The translations under genes and the position numbers were made by a program. This document shows positions 1-13,099 of a stretch of 64,000 nt of DNA, piece after piece. The notes under the pieces were generated by a model, which worked only from the letters and a program-made list of their open reading frames with translations, made no database searches and was not told where the DNA came from. Source of the stretch: Todiramphus chloris collaris (Eukaryota > Chordata > Aves > Coraciiformes > Alcedinidae). Numbering within the stretch: the stretch's first letter is position 1; each line of letters starts with the position of its first letter. Location of the stretch: contig JANVCC010000049.1 of NCBI GenBank assembly GCA_025345505.1, positions 7,469,568 to 7,533,567 of the forward strand, read 5' to 3'.

Positions 1-2340
1 TCGTCCTTTGGCCTTAATTAGCTCACAAGCCTGTTGTTCAAAAGCTGAGATTTCCTCTCTGGATTTCCCCCTGCTTTAGTTCAAATCACATCTAAAGATA
101 GAGCTATCCTTTCATGAACAGAACCATTTCTTTTGCGCACATCACCAGCATGGTTAGGGCCTTATCAAATCTCTTCCCTAACGTAATATTTCTTTTCAAG
201 GTAGCTCACTAACACTTACCTGTTCTCCATTTTGACCCGAAAATAGTAAAATACCATCAACAGGAAAAGATAATTACTCACTTGTGAAAGTAAGTGTTTT
301 TTTTTTTTTTTTTTTTGATATGGGCAATACAAATGTCACTCCAAGTCAGGTTGTATTAAGTAGTTTCATGTCACATGACGCAGTGTGAATTGACACATGC
401 TGTGCTGTTGTATGAGATCTAGGGTTGCTTGTTTGAAGAGACTTTTTCCTTTTCTATTTAGGAGAAGATATTAGGCACTATAGACATTACACAATCCATC
501 CATTAGCTAAAAAATACATCCAGATAAAGGTATAATTTCTGATATTCATACTGAAAGAAAATCTGAAAATGATTGCATACTTCTAACAAACCTACAGAGA
601 GTCAGCTTATTCTTTACTGTTTATTACAGAGAATAAAAATAAAGGGAAGAGACTATATCTGCAAGTAAATACAATTAATACAGAAAAGATAAAAGTAAAA
701 AAAATATGCAGATTACAAAACTCTATCTAAATCAGGGACACAGTAACTTCTGCTTCATGTTAGTAACTGGTAGCACACTCTGAAAAGCCTCTTATAAGTT
801 TCAGCATTGCTTTATTTTTCAATATGTTATAGAAAAGTAAAGGAGTTACTGTCAATAATCCTTACTCTGCTAATCCACACACCAATCCAATATTATCAGA
901 TATTCAGTACTACCGGCTCCTTCGTCATTTAAGCCTTATTTTAAAAGGTTGAGATGGGACAAAAGAGTTAATTTCTTGTTTAAATCACACCTAACAGCAT
1001 TCAGTCAAGTCACATCCACCAACTTAATTAAAATCCTAATCAAAGCTCGTTAAACCCATGCACGCAAACCTTGACAGCATTTGTTTATTATTTTCCAGAA
1101 CCTGGTGTTTTGCTTTCCCCGAGTCTGGAAGTCCTCAGTTTAACTCTCTGGCACAGGAGGGCTGTCACAACCGAAGAGGAACAAAAGGGTTCTCCTGGTC
1201 ACAATCTGAGTATGTTGGTGTCTAAGTCTCTATCCTCTCCTCATTTTCAGAACTAAATGGCAAACTGGATTGCCCAACAAATCTACCTCTGAACAGGCTG
1301 GTTACTGCCAGCAGCATCTACTTCAAATGCAGTGAGCCTTGCAGAAGCCTTCTCAAGGTGGTCCTCTTCTTCACTTCCTTCATGCTCTCCACCACATCAA
1401 TCAGCCATGCCAAACCAGCCATATTTCCCCATGCTCATTCACCTCCAAGCATACAGTCGCAGTTTTGGATTTATTATGATCTTTAATTCCAACTTATGGT
1501 CCTTTCTCACACCTTCTCTTTTCTCTCCCTAATATTTCGAAAGCAATGTTCGCCTTCATCTGTGTTTTCCCCTCATTTCAACAAAAGGAAAATAAAAAGC
1601 TCAAAGTAAAATCTAGCTGAAACCTCTCTCTTTCAGCTGGTATTGCATCAAAGTCGTGGATTTTAATAATCAAATTCCACAACACATTCACTTGAAACCA
1701 GGCTCAAGCTGACTATCAATATTCAGTGGCTCCCCAGTGAACCAGCACTTACAATTTGCAACAAACTCCCCAAAGCAAAGGAGCCTCACAAAGCTTTATG
1801 ATTTGATCATGAAAGTTTTGCCCTGCGCTGAGGTTTGAAACCCTTCAGCTGAAGATGGTATTAAAATATATATATTTAACCAGGTCTACTTGAAGGGTTT
1901 GTATTCCAGGTAGTGAGGACAGAGCAGCATCAAGAGCCTCAAAAAGGCCTTGATCCAAAGGCGGACAGAGTTCCCCTGGCACAGAACTGAGGCAAATAGC
2001 CGCAGGTTGTCTTCATCTCCTGTTCTGGGACAGGGGACCTGGCAGGAGAGACACATGTTGGAGATGCCGAGCAGAAACCATCAGCACAGACACTCAGCCT
2101 TGACTCTGGGGAACAGCCCCAGTTCCTCTGGAATTAGTAGCAACATGTACCTAATTTCAGTGTCGTATTCCAGCCTTAGAGCTCTCTCAGCACATCTTGA
2201 TCTTATCGACAGCCTAATCAAGAAATGGTACAAAAGTCTGAAGTGTTGCGCTGTCTTATAAAATAAAAAGTAGCACTGTTCAAAACCTCTCCTCTGCGTC
2301 CCACTTGTTAGATGGCCACAATGCAAGGCCTTGGGCCCAC
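1..2340. other. AT-rich noncoding DNA, no gene seen
   Basis: No reading frame here exceeds about 100 codons and none resembles a known domain. The stretch holds a T homopolymer (297-316) and an AT palindromic run near 1860-1880. I see no RNA gene or recognizable transposon. A good minus-strand splice-donor word lies near 217-225, but I find no matching acceptor in the following few hundred bases, so no exon is called. Confidence 0.7.
297..316. repeat. T20 homopolymer
   Basis: Twenty consecutive T. No retroposon body is recognizable next to it, so it is recorded only as a simple repeat. Confidence 0.95.
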
Positions 2341-2342
2341 AC

Positions 2343-2453
2343 TACGTGGCATCACTTGAGGCCATGCTACACTTTTTGAGCATCCTTCCACGTGACCTGC
2401 ATAGTTCACGTGATTGTGCAAAGCAATGCGAACCTCTACGTTTTGTCACGTAC
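2343..2453. promoter_or_regulatory. Cluster of CACGTG-type E-boxes (candidate enhancer)
   Basis: Two perfect CACGTG hexamers lie at 2389-2394 and 2407-2412, 18 bp apart start to start. They are flanked by a TACGTGGC word at 2343-2350 and GTCACGTAC at 2446-2454, with a C/EBP-like TTGTGCAAAGCAAT word between. CACGTG is bound by basic helix-loop-helix zipper proteins (USF, MITF/TFE, MYC/MAX) and by BMAL1/CLOCK. Because CpG is depleted in this window, four ACGT-core words in about 110 bp stand out. That the cluster is functional is inference. Confidence 0.35.
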
Positions 2454-2454
2454 G

Positions 2455-5279
2455 CTCAACAATGACTGTGGTCGGGGTGTTGCATTTGCAAGCAAAACAC
2501 ACTCTTACTTTCTCAATATTGGCTCCTTTATTGCAGGCACTTATAGCTGACAACACAGCAGAGAACTTCATAAAGAAAGTCTCATGATAGCTGTTATTTA
2601 TTATGCAAATACTGCCTACCATGGCAACATTGCATGCAGTAGTTTGCTTTATTTGCTCTGGTACATGCATATTCAGATTAAGGCTGCGTACACTGTGCCT
2701 ACACATTACAAAGATTTTGTTTTCCTTGACACTTACAGGAGAACAAACTGCAATTAATACAGCCTGTTTAAGCAGACAGCACCCAATTAGTTATCATCCA
2801 TTTTCAGATTGGGACTCTAGACAAAAAAACATGGAGCTGGCTTCTTATTCAAAAGGAAAATACATCCAAACTACAGGTTTTCAAAGACACATTTAACTCA
2901 CAATGGCCAGGATACTCACTTGGCCTTTAATGTGAAATGGAGTGTTAATTTTTCTCTGTCACCTCTTAATTGCTTCCTTATTATACTGTTCAAGCAGTTA
3001 ATTGCTAGACTGAGTGAAAGAGTGTTTTCAAGGGAAAGGAAATGCCACAGCATGAAAGAAGAAAAAAAAAAAAATGGAAGCAGCACACTAGTGTAATTGG
3101 GCCCGATATAACGTCAGTTGTGGTATTGCCTTTAATGGCAACTACAAAAATTAATAGGAAAAGCCAAATTGTTTTCTATTGCAAAACAAGGCAGGACACA
3201 TATCAGGAGGTTTTGCGTTCAGCTGCCACGCACCGAGCGGCAGGGATCACACGCTCTGTTCTGCGTGTTTGTATACAGAGCGTTTCCTTCTGCTTCATCT
3301 CTTGCAATAAGATGCCTTACTTATTTGTAGTGCGTGTGCTGCTTCTCAGATCCACGTCTCTCAATCTACTCACAGTTTTCTATGTAGCTGACAAGAGCAC
3401 CCCAGTGCCCCAAAGCAGGAAAGGTGAGGACTGGAAAGGGCCACGCAGATGCAGCCTCCAGCTCTCCAAGGCCGTTGTCCGTGACCGCTCTGCTGAGTTC
3501 TCCAGAGCCTCCTGAGCAATCCTGTGCAGCAGACTCGAAGAAACAACATTTCCAAACATTTTTCTGCCGTTCCTGCAAATGCAAGGAATTGAAATGACTG
3601 ACCTCACATTTCCAAAGGCTGTGAACATACCTGACAGCTGACAGCAGTTGGGTTCCCCTTTCTTGCCTTAGTCCAGCAACACTGATACTCGTTCTCAGAA
3701 ATAACAACCAGTCCATTGACAAAAGAGACAGGTGAGGCAGTAAGGAAAGATTTTACTGATGTCACAGGGGGAAAAAGAAAGATACTCCAGATGCAAAGGC
3801 AAGAATTACAGGCGTTCATTTAAACAACAACATGTGATTGCTGGCTCTAATGACAATCTTTGCATGACAGTGCTCAAATTCATGACTAGTATTATTTCCT
3901 CCATCGTCTAATTTTTATTAGAGAATAGTAATTTTTAATGGAGGAAGGAAACAGGAAAAAAAGCAGATGCCAATGACTGTTTCATGGTAGATTTAAATAT
4001 GTGCATTAATTCCTAAGAAAAGTGAGTTAAATACAAATTTTGAACTAATTTCCTAAATGAAACTTCCCAGTGGACAATAGAAAGGAGATGATCCAGTTAC
4101 CAACTTGTGCTTATTAGCTTTCAAACATGCTGATTAAGTCATTAGTAAGACTACATTTGAAGTCCTCCCCTTTGTTTCCTTCTCTAAACTGCTGGTCTGC
4201 CATTTGTTTGTTTATTTGCCAGGCAGAAGAAAACACATTTATTTAGGACTCAGAAAAATGAGTCAACCTCAGCTGAAGAATAGCAAACTTTACAGAATGG
4301 TGAAGATAACCCCTTTTATTTTACAGGAGTTTATGAAGTAGTACTATCATCTGCTGAACTGAGTGGATGAAGATAAGCATATTCCTGATAGTGTTGTAAT
4401 CTCATTGGACAAAAATTACGGGCAGCAAATATCAAAGCAAAACTTAGCTTTCCACCAGTCAGATCTCAGAATTGTACCGAGAACCCCAAGATAACATTCC
4501 TAATGTCGAACTGAGAGACTGGTTTGTGAAGCTCTACCTATGTTTTGCCAAGGGGCCACACTGGCTTACAATTCTTGTGGCACATGGCCTCTGTTTACAC
4601 ACACTGCAGGCACTAGTCACCCAAATTCTCAGCCACAAAAACACACAAAAAAAATCTCACTGAATGTGTGGAATGCGTGATTTACAGTCTTGGAGCTAAG
4701 AGACAAGGTTTTGGCACAAAGTAAGAAGAAGATGTGAGCTGCACGTGTCTTTGCCATCTGCAACTACCATATCCAGCAAAGGCAAACATGACACCCCTCT
4801 ACAAGGCTGTAGAACCTCCCCGTTTGCCCTGATTAATAAGACTGTTTTCATCACACTGATGCAGCCAAGGTACCACTTTTAGTCAGTAAGAAAAATGAAA
4901 AAAGGGAAAGTCTTGCTTTGCAGGACTTAATCAAGCTTCTAACCAAAAAAGGTAAGGAGACCAAGAAGAGCCCGAAGCAGAGGTAGCAATAGCTGACATA
5001 CAAGGAAATGCCTGCAGAGGGAACACAGCACTGCATTGAACTTTCTGGGACTCTGACACTTTGTGACAGGCAGAATCCCCAGCAGAAACCTCAGCTCATC
5101 TTCCCCACATAAGCCTCAAAGCAGAAAGGACCTGTTCAGTCCTCGTAAGCCCGACACCCCTCTGTGATATGAATGGCTGAAGAGCTCTCATAAAGGTGAA
5201 TCATTTTGTAGCAATCACAGCACTCTCATTCCTGGCCATACAGACTCAAGATGTTCTCAAGTCACCAGGGAAAAGTTTT
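2455..5279. other. Noncoding DNA, no gene seen
   Basis: This stretch contains the longest frame of the window (3042-3515, 157 codons), which is overlapped by three antisense frames and has no recognizable domain. A poly(A) run lies at 3062-3074. An acceptor-like pyrimidine tract ends at about 4325 but has no convincing donor downstream. No RNA gene or intact repeat was recognized. Confidence 0.65.
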
Positions 5280-5378
5280 ATAGAATCATAGAATGGTTTG
5301 GGCCAGAAGGGACCTCTAAAGATCATCTAGTCCAACCACCCTGCAGTGATCAGGGACATCCTTCAAACCTCTGTAAGC
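5280..5378 (-). mobile_element. CR1 LINE fragment, 3' end, minus strand
   Basis: Read on the plus strand the piece begins with the reverse complement of the CR1 3' tail (tandem ATTCTATG-like octamers). It continues with the typical words for 'gggaagg(g)acctctaaagatcatctagtccaacc' in slightly altered form, then fades after about 100 bp. CR1 is the main non-LTR retrotransposon of birds. Copies are usually 5'-truncated, as here, and CR1 integrates without long target duplications. It carries no coding sequence. This is the clearest avian signature in the window. Confidence 0.93.
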
Positions 5379-5379
5379 C

Positions 5380-8300
5380 CTGTTAGTGATTATTTCTGTG
5401 CTTATTTAGTACTTTATTGGACTAAACCTCTGAAAATCTGCACAATAATTGCAGTACCCTGAGTTTTTTACTTCTTTTCATACAGTAAATGCTGTGTCTT
5501 GGCCTTGTCCACACATCTCTGTTGTCTGCAGATTTATATGGCCTTTGCTTCCACCTATATGCCTGACAAACTTTAATTTAATTTTCTTCTGTCCCATCAC
5601 CCTTGTGGAATATTTAATAATAAAATACTGAGGCATAGGATAAATTAAATATTCTATCACAGATAATACAGACCATCTTTCTCCTTTATCCTTCTGATGT
5701 CTTCCTGTTTAAATATAGGAAGAAATTGTTGAAAACAGTTGAAACATGTGGAGAAATAACTTTCTCCCTCTGGTGTAATCAACAAGTCTTTACAATTCAG
5801 TCTAAACACACCTAAAGGTCTCATTTTGCATAGCACAATTTCTGAAACCTTTACCTGAAAATATCTGATCTCCATATAATACTTTAGTATACATATATGG
5901 TACTCCCTATGCAGCATCTTGCTGTTATTCTGGTATAGTAACAATCTCTTTATATATTTCTGCAATTTAAGAAGACATAAATACATCCTCTGAATAGGGT
6001 GTAATTAAATTGAAAATCTGATGTCTTGTATTCATAAAATCAATTTTATTAAACTGTTTCCATTCTTATACATTAATTTCTTCACCTAAATCTCTCTCCT
6101 TTTTCTCTTTAAATTCCAATTTGCCTTTGTCTAAGGATACTGACAATGTCCTATATAGCCTTGAAATCAATTTAGTGAGACAGTCTCTTTGTACAACAAC
6201 TTTTCAGTCTGTGACATTTGCATTTCTATACCTTTTTTTTAATTCACAAAGAACAGCATGTCTTATCTGAAGGAAATGGGAAAACTGAGCTCCAGGAATA
6301 TTAAAATCTTCTACAAATTGGTCAAACGATTTAAAACATCCATCCTTAAACAAATCTTTAATATAAATGAACTCGTTTTGTTGGTAGGTTCTATAGACTC
6401 CATTTTTAATACAAGTGAAAGGTCCTCATTATAACACAATAGAGTTAAGGGAGACGATTTCTCACTCCAGCCCACAAATTTATGTACTTTCCCCATATTT
6501 TACAGACTGGGAAATAGTTGTTAACATAATCTTTTCCTGTCACACCATTTTTATGTCTGTGTTATCACTCAAGTTCAAGTCCTGTATATATATCCTTCTG
6601 CAAACTTGTAAAGGAAATTACCCTTGTCAGGTCCTTATCACTCAAAGTTGTGATGTGTTAATCCGACTCTCCTGTTGCAATCCTTGAAGACCCTCTGCAT
6701 TTTATGGCAATAAGCTTTCCATTTAGCTTCCCTATACCTTCAAATGTACTATGATCTTTAACAATAAAAGAAATAGTTCTACATTTCTCTTCATCTCAAC
6801 TACGTAGAAGAAAGAGTAAAATAATAGCAATTCACACAGAAAGAAAACAGGAGTATTAGCAAGAACTGAAAATTAAAACTAAAGTTTGTTCTACAGGATT
6901 TAGAGCATTAAAGATTTAGATTCCACCATGTAGAAAAATTCACCTAAACCTGATCTCCCCAAAGCAGAACCAGAAACTGCCAGTTTAACCAGGACGATGT
7001 GGTCTTCTGTATCATAGAGAAAAGGAGATTCCTCCACCAGTCAGGGAGCTACAGAGCAGACAAATCATTAAGGATGAATTAATCTCACTGAGCACTGGGC
7101 TTCTAAAACACAGATGTCCAAGTTAAGCTATTTGACTATGCTTTCTCCATACTTAATGGACACAGACAGCAGGTCTCCCCCCTAAAGTTGGACTGAATTT
7201 CTCTCTGGAGGTAGAGGGCCGACAGTTGAAGGACCCTGGATGACAAGCTTGGACAAAGTGCCAGACTTTAAACTGGCTAAGCAAAGCAGAAAAAGCCTGT
7301 GCCCCATGGGTTTGCTTCCATCAACAACTCCATCACCTCCAAACAAATATATGCCAAACACCTGTTTGGCATATATACCATCGAGATATTACTCAATAAA
7401 TAAGGCACCTCTTGAGAACAAAGGACCAGCCTTAAACCCTGCACAGTTAGTAACTGTATATCCACATGGAAAGCTCTCAGTTCAGGCTTGTGTAACATTC
7501 CTGCTCAGGTTGTCTTCTGGACTTTAAGTTGCCAAGGTATCGTACCTCAGTGAAGGTGGCAAATTGCAGTTTTTCTGCTCTAAGAGTAGGAAAATGTCAG
7601 TGTTTTCATGACAGACAAGAAGTGAAAACACTATCAAGGCAACAATAAAAATAGGGCTGTCAAAGCTTTGACAGGGAAAGCGGTGTCTGAAAAAACTACC
7701 CTTTGACGCCTCCCTACGAACAGAACATCTTATCAGCAGAGGGGTAGATATCAAGAGATGCTAATCAGTTGACACTGAAGTCAACAGGCACTGAAGGTGC
7801 TTAGCACAACTGGTTAAGAGAGGTCCAGGTCCCTCTCAGCTTCCCCCAAAAGCCAAATATAGGAGGTCAAAATAGTACTAAATTAATTAAAAATATTACT
7901 AAACTAATTTTAAAAATCACACAATTCTACATGCAACTTTTTTTCCCTTTCTGCTGGTCTTCAAATTTTCAAGCATTTCCAAGTTGAAACTGTTTGCCAA
8001 GTGAGGGATTGCAAATCCTTGTTTCTTTCAAGTAGGAGAACTAAGACTCTGCACAATAGCATGGCTCCAGGAGCTGAGGTGCATGGAAATTACAGGATGG
8101 TGCACTAATGCTCCCACATTCATATGGCCACTGGAAAGTCTTCCATTTTTTTCCCTGAATTTAGAATAGGTTGAAATGCTTCCTGTTCTGGAATCCTCAC
8201 CTCTCTCTCAGTGCTAAGTACAGACCCTGAACTACATCTACTACTTGTCTATATTCAAAATCTCCATAAACAAAAACAACAACAAAAACATCTAAGTCTG

Positions 8301-8880
8301 CATTAAACCCAAGACTAATTCTGGAAAATACAGGCATCTATTTTCTGAGAAATGTGGCATTGCCTATCTTCACCAATTAACCCCTTTTTGCTCTGTATGT
8401 TTTAATCACACAAAGTGGCTGCTGATGCCTACACCATCCCCTAGTTCAGAATTTCAGACACAGATTTCTCTAGCAACATATTTCTGATCGGAATGTTCAT
8501 GCATGCTCTCAATCAGCAGCAGCAAAACCAACCCAAACCCAGGATCTAATCTTTTCTTGTACTAATACACTTCTGGAGCAACTACAGTGATTAATGCACT
8601 CCAGACTGAAAAAGGAGTCACAGCGAGCAGTGCTGGTGCAGTCTCAGTATTGTCTGATGCTTTATAAAGCCACTTCAGTTTGTGGGCAAAGCATTATCAT
8701 TATCAACAGTAATCATGACCATCTGGAATCTGAGCTTGAAAACATAAATGCTAAATACCCTAAATACCTAATAAGGAAACCATCTAAATTAACCACTTAC
8801 CCAGGCAGAGAAAATAAAGATGAATGTAAAACTGTACAATAATGACAAATAACCTGATACTCTGTCAAATAATTACAAAA
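5380..8880. other. AT-rich noncoding DNA, no gene seen
   Basis: Only short unsupported frames are present (for example 109 codons at 5657-5986 minus and 95 codons at 7240-7527). The one structured item is the palindrome at 7347-7376, listed separately. A small A/C-rich stretch (AAC units) lies near 8268-8292. Confidence 0.65.
7347..7376. repeat. Perfect inverted repeat, 14-bp arms, 2-bp spacer
   Basis: The left arm ATATATGCCAAACA (7347-7360) is the exact reverse complement of the right arm at 7363-7376, with CC between. The centre contains the E-box CACCTG (7359-7364), and the arms contain GCCAA/TTGGC, the two NFI half-sites in everted order. It could extrude as a cruciform or bind a dimeric factor. 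No transposon termini or target duplications are evident around it. Confidence 0.9.
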
Positions 8881-8881
8881 G

Positions 8882-9120
8882 CACAGAAAGGCTGAGGTTG
8901 GAGCAGCCTCTGTGGATTCTCCACTCCAACCCATCTGCTCAGTGCATGGCTAGCTAAAGCAGGTGATGCAGGACTGCGTTCACTCAGATTTTCAATATCT
9001 CCAAGGATAGAGACTCCATAACTCCTCTGGTCAACCTGTTCCAGTATTTGATTACCATTACACTAAGAAACGTTTTCCTGATTTTTTTAAGTGGATGAAA
9101 CATTGAATGTAAATTCTATT
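8882..9120 (-). mobile_element. Decayed CR1 LINE fragment, minus strand
   Basis: On the plus strand one can read CR1 words in order: 'ggctgaggttgga', 'ctccaacccatctgctcag', 'agcaggtgatgcaggac', 'tcaatatctccaaggatagag', 'cctctggtcaacctgttccag' and 'aagaaacgttttcctgat'. After about 9100 the match becomes uncertain. This copy is more diverged than the one at 5280 and lacks the octamer tail, so it is probably an older insertion. The 3' side points toward lower coordinates. Confidence 0.85.
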
Positions 9121-11196
9121 ACATAGTGGGGACATCGGAAAACTGTCCATCTCTTCACCTCAAGAAAGCTCGATGTCATTTTTGAGAGGGGTTTGTCCAA
9201 CCTGTTCATGAAGATTTTTCCATGACAAAACACCCTTCTCTCTGTTACAGTGCTTCACTTCCACACATTCACCTGCCTTCCCTTCTGACTTCCATTAGGC
9301 TGTCAGATTTTACTTCCTCACTTTAAGTCTTTAATGTGACCAAACTATACAACTAGGACCAAATTCATTCCACTACTGCTCTGTTAAAGCCAGTGGATTT
9401 ACTTTAGGACTGGATTTGCTCTTCTTATGTGAAAAATGAGGGATTTGGGAGATAAAAGAAGAATGAAAAGAAAAACTGACCTTGGTGATCATATTTTCTT
9501 TAATCCACTCAGGCCACTCGATGAATGCATACAGCCAGACCAACAATAGCGCTCACATTTAAACTCGGGTGGGTGTAAATATAGGTAAGGGCACTAATCA
9601 GCCAGGTGGCTACATGTTACCCTGAACACAAGCAATTAAGTACAAGGGTAATTTTCTCCCAGAGGTTAGTTATTTCATAGCCAATTACCCAGGCAGCTTC
9701 CCCCCACTTTGAACTGTGTGTGGAGTAAGAGCCATGTCTGCATCTGGACCTTCAATAGATTCCCTGTAGCTTTAGCCATCAGCCCTATTCATCTTTTTCT
9801 AAAGTAGTTACAGCATCCACCTGCCTTTCAGTATTTAACTCCTTCATTTGTAAAGAAACAAGCAGAACATTTGAACAAAAAGATATTTTTATCTTTATAA
9901 TAGGCAAGGCAATTTTAGCAGTATATGACTATGAAACTCAGCATTCAGCCTGGTGTAATATCTTGACAAAATCAGTGAATGCACTTTATTAAACATATAC
10001 ACACTCTGCAAAGCTGGCCTTTCGAGTGAGAAATCTCTATTGCTTCGTGTTCAGAATCTGGCAGCTCCAAGGAAGACTGACTGAAAGCACAGGAGGAGAA
10101 CGCTTCCAGCTAACACAGGCTACCACTGCAATCTCTTTATGCAAAGCATTAATAATCTAATTACACCTAAAATATTAATAGAATATGCTGAATAACTCTG
10201 AACAGATACATATCACAGGCTGCGTGTGTCTGCGTGCATATAAACAATCCTTATGTTTTATTCCCACAAGACACACATTACATTATGTTACAAACACACA
10301 CATCTGCATCTCCACTCCTCCAACTCACACACATGGGCTCAAGGCAGCCGAGGCCGTTGCAACAGCAAGAGGGCTGTGGACTCCAGAGGCACAACTCACC
10401 ACGCTGTCCCACCCCTGTCCTGCTCTGCACCATCCTGAGAGCTGAACTCTAACCGCATCATCGGGTACTGATCTTTTCTCTCCAAAACTTGTGTCCTCCA
10501 AGACCACAATTCAGTAAAGTACTAGAGCGCGTGAATAACTTTGATAGTGAGTATTCCCATCAAAATATGCATGTGTAACTGGATGGGGTTCTGCCTATGG
10601 ATCACCAGCACAGCAATCCCGTGCCAGAGCAGCTCCCTCTGCCACGTCCTCTGTCTCTCTCCCACTGGTGACACAGAGCCTGGAAAGCACATTACAGCTC
10701 AGCTCCCACAGACTACAGTGCCCTGGGGACCCCACGTCCCTCATGTAAGTAACAACAAAAGCGTCTCCCAGATCTACCCAGGTCAGTCTAGAGGAGAATC
10801 ACGGGACAGTTTAATACCCTCGTGCTGCAATTTCAAAAGCACTTCTGAACTCTGGGGTCTTTTTCTAACAATCTTTCCCTACGTTACAAAGTAGGCAGAG
10901 TCAAGAGTGTTGCCTTAAAATAACTGTTTAGTCCATAACTCTTTGGAATTTCTCTGAGCTTTCCTTTGCATTCTTTCTGAGATATTTTAATATAAGAGAT
11001 ACCTCAGATCTTTTTAAGGAGAAAAAATCTACAATGTGGAACACCCTAGGCAAGCCAGATTCCTCTTCCATAAAGGGATTAAAAGATTCTAGGGAAAAGG
11101 AAGGACACCTTGGACTTCTCGATTTCTAAGTTGCCAATTCCTTGCTAAATTAAGAACTTAGAAGCAGAACTCAAATACAATTTTGAATAAAAATGT

Positions 11197-11247
11197 AAAA
11201 AAAAAAAAAAAAAGAAAAATAAAAAAAAAAAAAACAAAAAAAAAAAA
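11197..11247. repeat. A-rich simple tract
   Basis: About 51 bases, almost all A, interrupted by single G, T and C. It could be the tail of an old retroposon, but the upstream sequence shows no recognizable element. Confidence 0.9.
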
Positions 11248-12856
11248 TGAAAAATGTTTCAGTGGTTGCTTTTTACTCTGGACAGGATAATAATCTGAAA
11301 TAGATATTTAAGTAAAACAATGTTTTTCCAGCTATCATGCTGTTTCCATGCTGCAGGAGCGGGTGTGTGCAGAGCACTGCAGGATCTGCAGTCCCGCTGG
11401 GTGTCCAGCAAGGGATCTCTGCATCCTGGGACCATCCCCACAGCATCACATCTCCCCACACCATGGGGCAACAGGTCTCCCCAGGGCACACCAGGCAACA
11501 CCTTGCTGTGTTTAGCTCCCCAAGCTGTGTGTTTGCTCTGGGAAGGAAATGTTCGAGTCAGGGTCCAGAATTTCTTTGCCTTCCCCATGGGGAAAATTTC
11601 TAGCCAGTAAAAATTGTCCCTTGGGAAGCCAAAAGACTCAGCCCCTCACCCCACCATCTGAGGCAGAGATGCCATTTGGCAGAAGTCAGCAAATGCCAGA
11701 AAACCACAATAACAATCTTCTGAGCTCACAAAAAGATTCTCCTTAAATTTATCAGACAACCATGATATTGTTTGATATGTAATAGAATATTTCCATGAAT
11801 CTTATTTGCTAAAAAATACCAATGTGAAAAGAGAGTAAAGTTTTTAAGTCTGTTACAATAAGTAGCAAAAAACCAAAACTAACGAAACCCATGCTGGCAA
11901 ATAGTTAGGTATCAATGATAATTAAGTTCTGTCCACTACAGCTATTATTATTACTATCCTTAATGTGATAAATTTACTATTTACATAATAAATTATCATG
12001 ATACAGTTTAGGCAGAGAATTGTAAAATATATGCAAGCTATACAGTTAACATTTTAAATTAATTACATTTTTCAATTAGCTGCTCCTAGAATGTATCTGA
12101 AATGAAAGTTCAAATTCACTTTTAAATTGTAACCCTCCCACATTACAGATTGAAAAAACATGCTATATCAAACATCCACATAAATTATAAAAGCTGCTTT
12201 AAAATGTCAAGTATAGATCCTACTGTGCTTAGGATGTCAGCATAACTCTAAAAATATGGAGTGATGAGGCATGGATACAATTTATAGCGGAAATCAGACA
12301 CGCTTTTCAACTTGCACGCACAGAAACAAAAAAAAAAAAAAGCACTAAATCACACAATTCTTTCCCTTTTTAAATTGAAGTTGAACTAAAACTATATTAA
12401 CTTCACCCAAATTGTCCAAATTAGTGGTATCTGATTGCAGTAGTTAGGGATACACAGCTGTAATTTTTTATTGCTTTTTTTTTTTCCTGGTTGAATGCAT
12501 TGAGTTAGCCCTTTGCTTAAAACAGTGCTGGATAGGAAAGTCTCCTGCCGGTTCCTTGTGACACCCCTTCTGAGGATCTGAATGTTTCCAGTAAAAAATC
12601 AGTAAGCAAATAGTTCTAGGCTGAGCCTGCAAGGAGACATACCCTGCCCACTCCCTGGGTCCACACGGAGCCCCGTTTGATTAGAAGGGACCCACTGCAA
12701 ACAGAAGAATCTCATTGCGGGACCAAACCCGCACTATTTCCTGTTCATTCGTAGCTATTTCCCAAAAAGCTGCTTGAAAAAGGGAGCAAAAAAAATATTT
12801 ATAAAATAGTATTATTTATATTGAAAACTTGTAGCTCTTGAGGAATGAAAAAGGAA

Positions 12857-12871
12857 GGGGGGGGGGGGGGG
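12857..12871. repeat. G15 homopolymer
   Basis: Fifteen consecutive G preceded by a short A/G stretch and followed by GATGGGAT. It is able to form a G-quadruplex and is prone to sequencing error. Confidence 0.9.
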
Positions 12872-13099
12872 ATGGGATAAAACATAATGCTCTGAGTTAA
12901 CACAAATGTAGGCACTGTGTGATTTTCATACACGGAGAGAAAATTCTTGGGCTTCCCACAACAAAAGGCAAAACCTCTGCTACATGGCTATCTTGTAACC
13001 TGCTTCAACTGCGACACTTTCAAATAATGAGGAGAAATCATCAGTAAATAATATGGTTCCTAGGCACCCTAATCCTTACTTTTCATTTACAAAACTCTG

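Larger units (their letters stand above)
9121..13095. other. Noncoding DNA, no gene seen
   Basis: No supported gene. It holds an A-rich simple tract at 11197-11247, poly(A) at 12328-12341, poly(T) at 12475-12485 and a G15 run at 12857-12871. 9121-9330 may contain further very old CR1 sequence, but I cannot align it by eye. 11750-12480 is strongly AT-rich. Confidence 0.6.

Noticed and set aside
3042-3515. 157-codon open frame, the longest in the window
   Set aside because: Three antisense frames overlap it, no domain is visible, composition is that of the flanks, and a frame of this length is expected by chance in 64 kb of six-frame translation.
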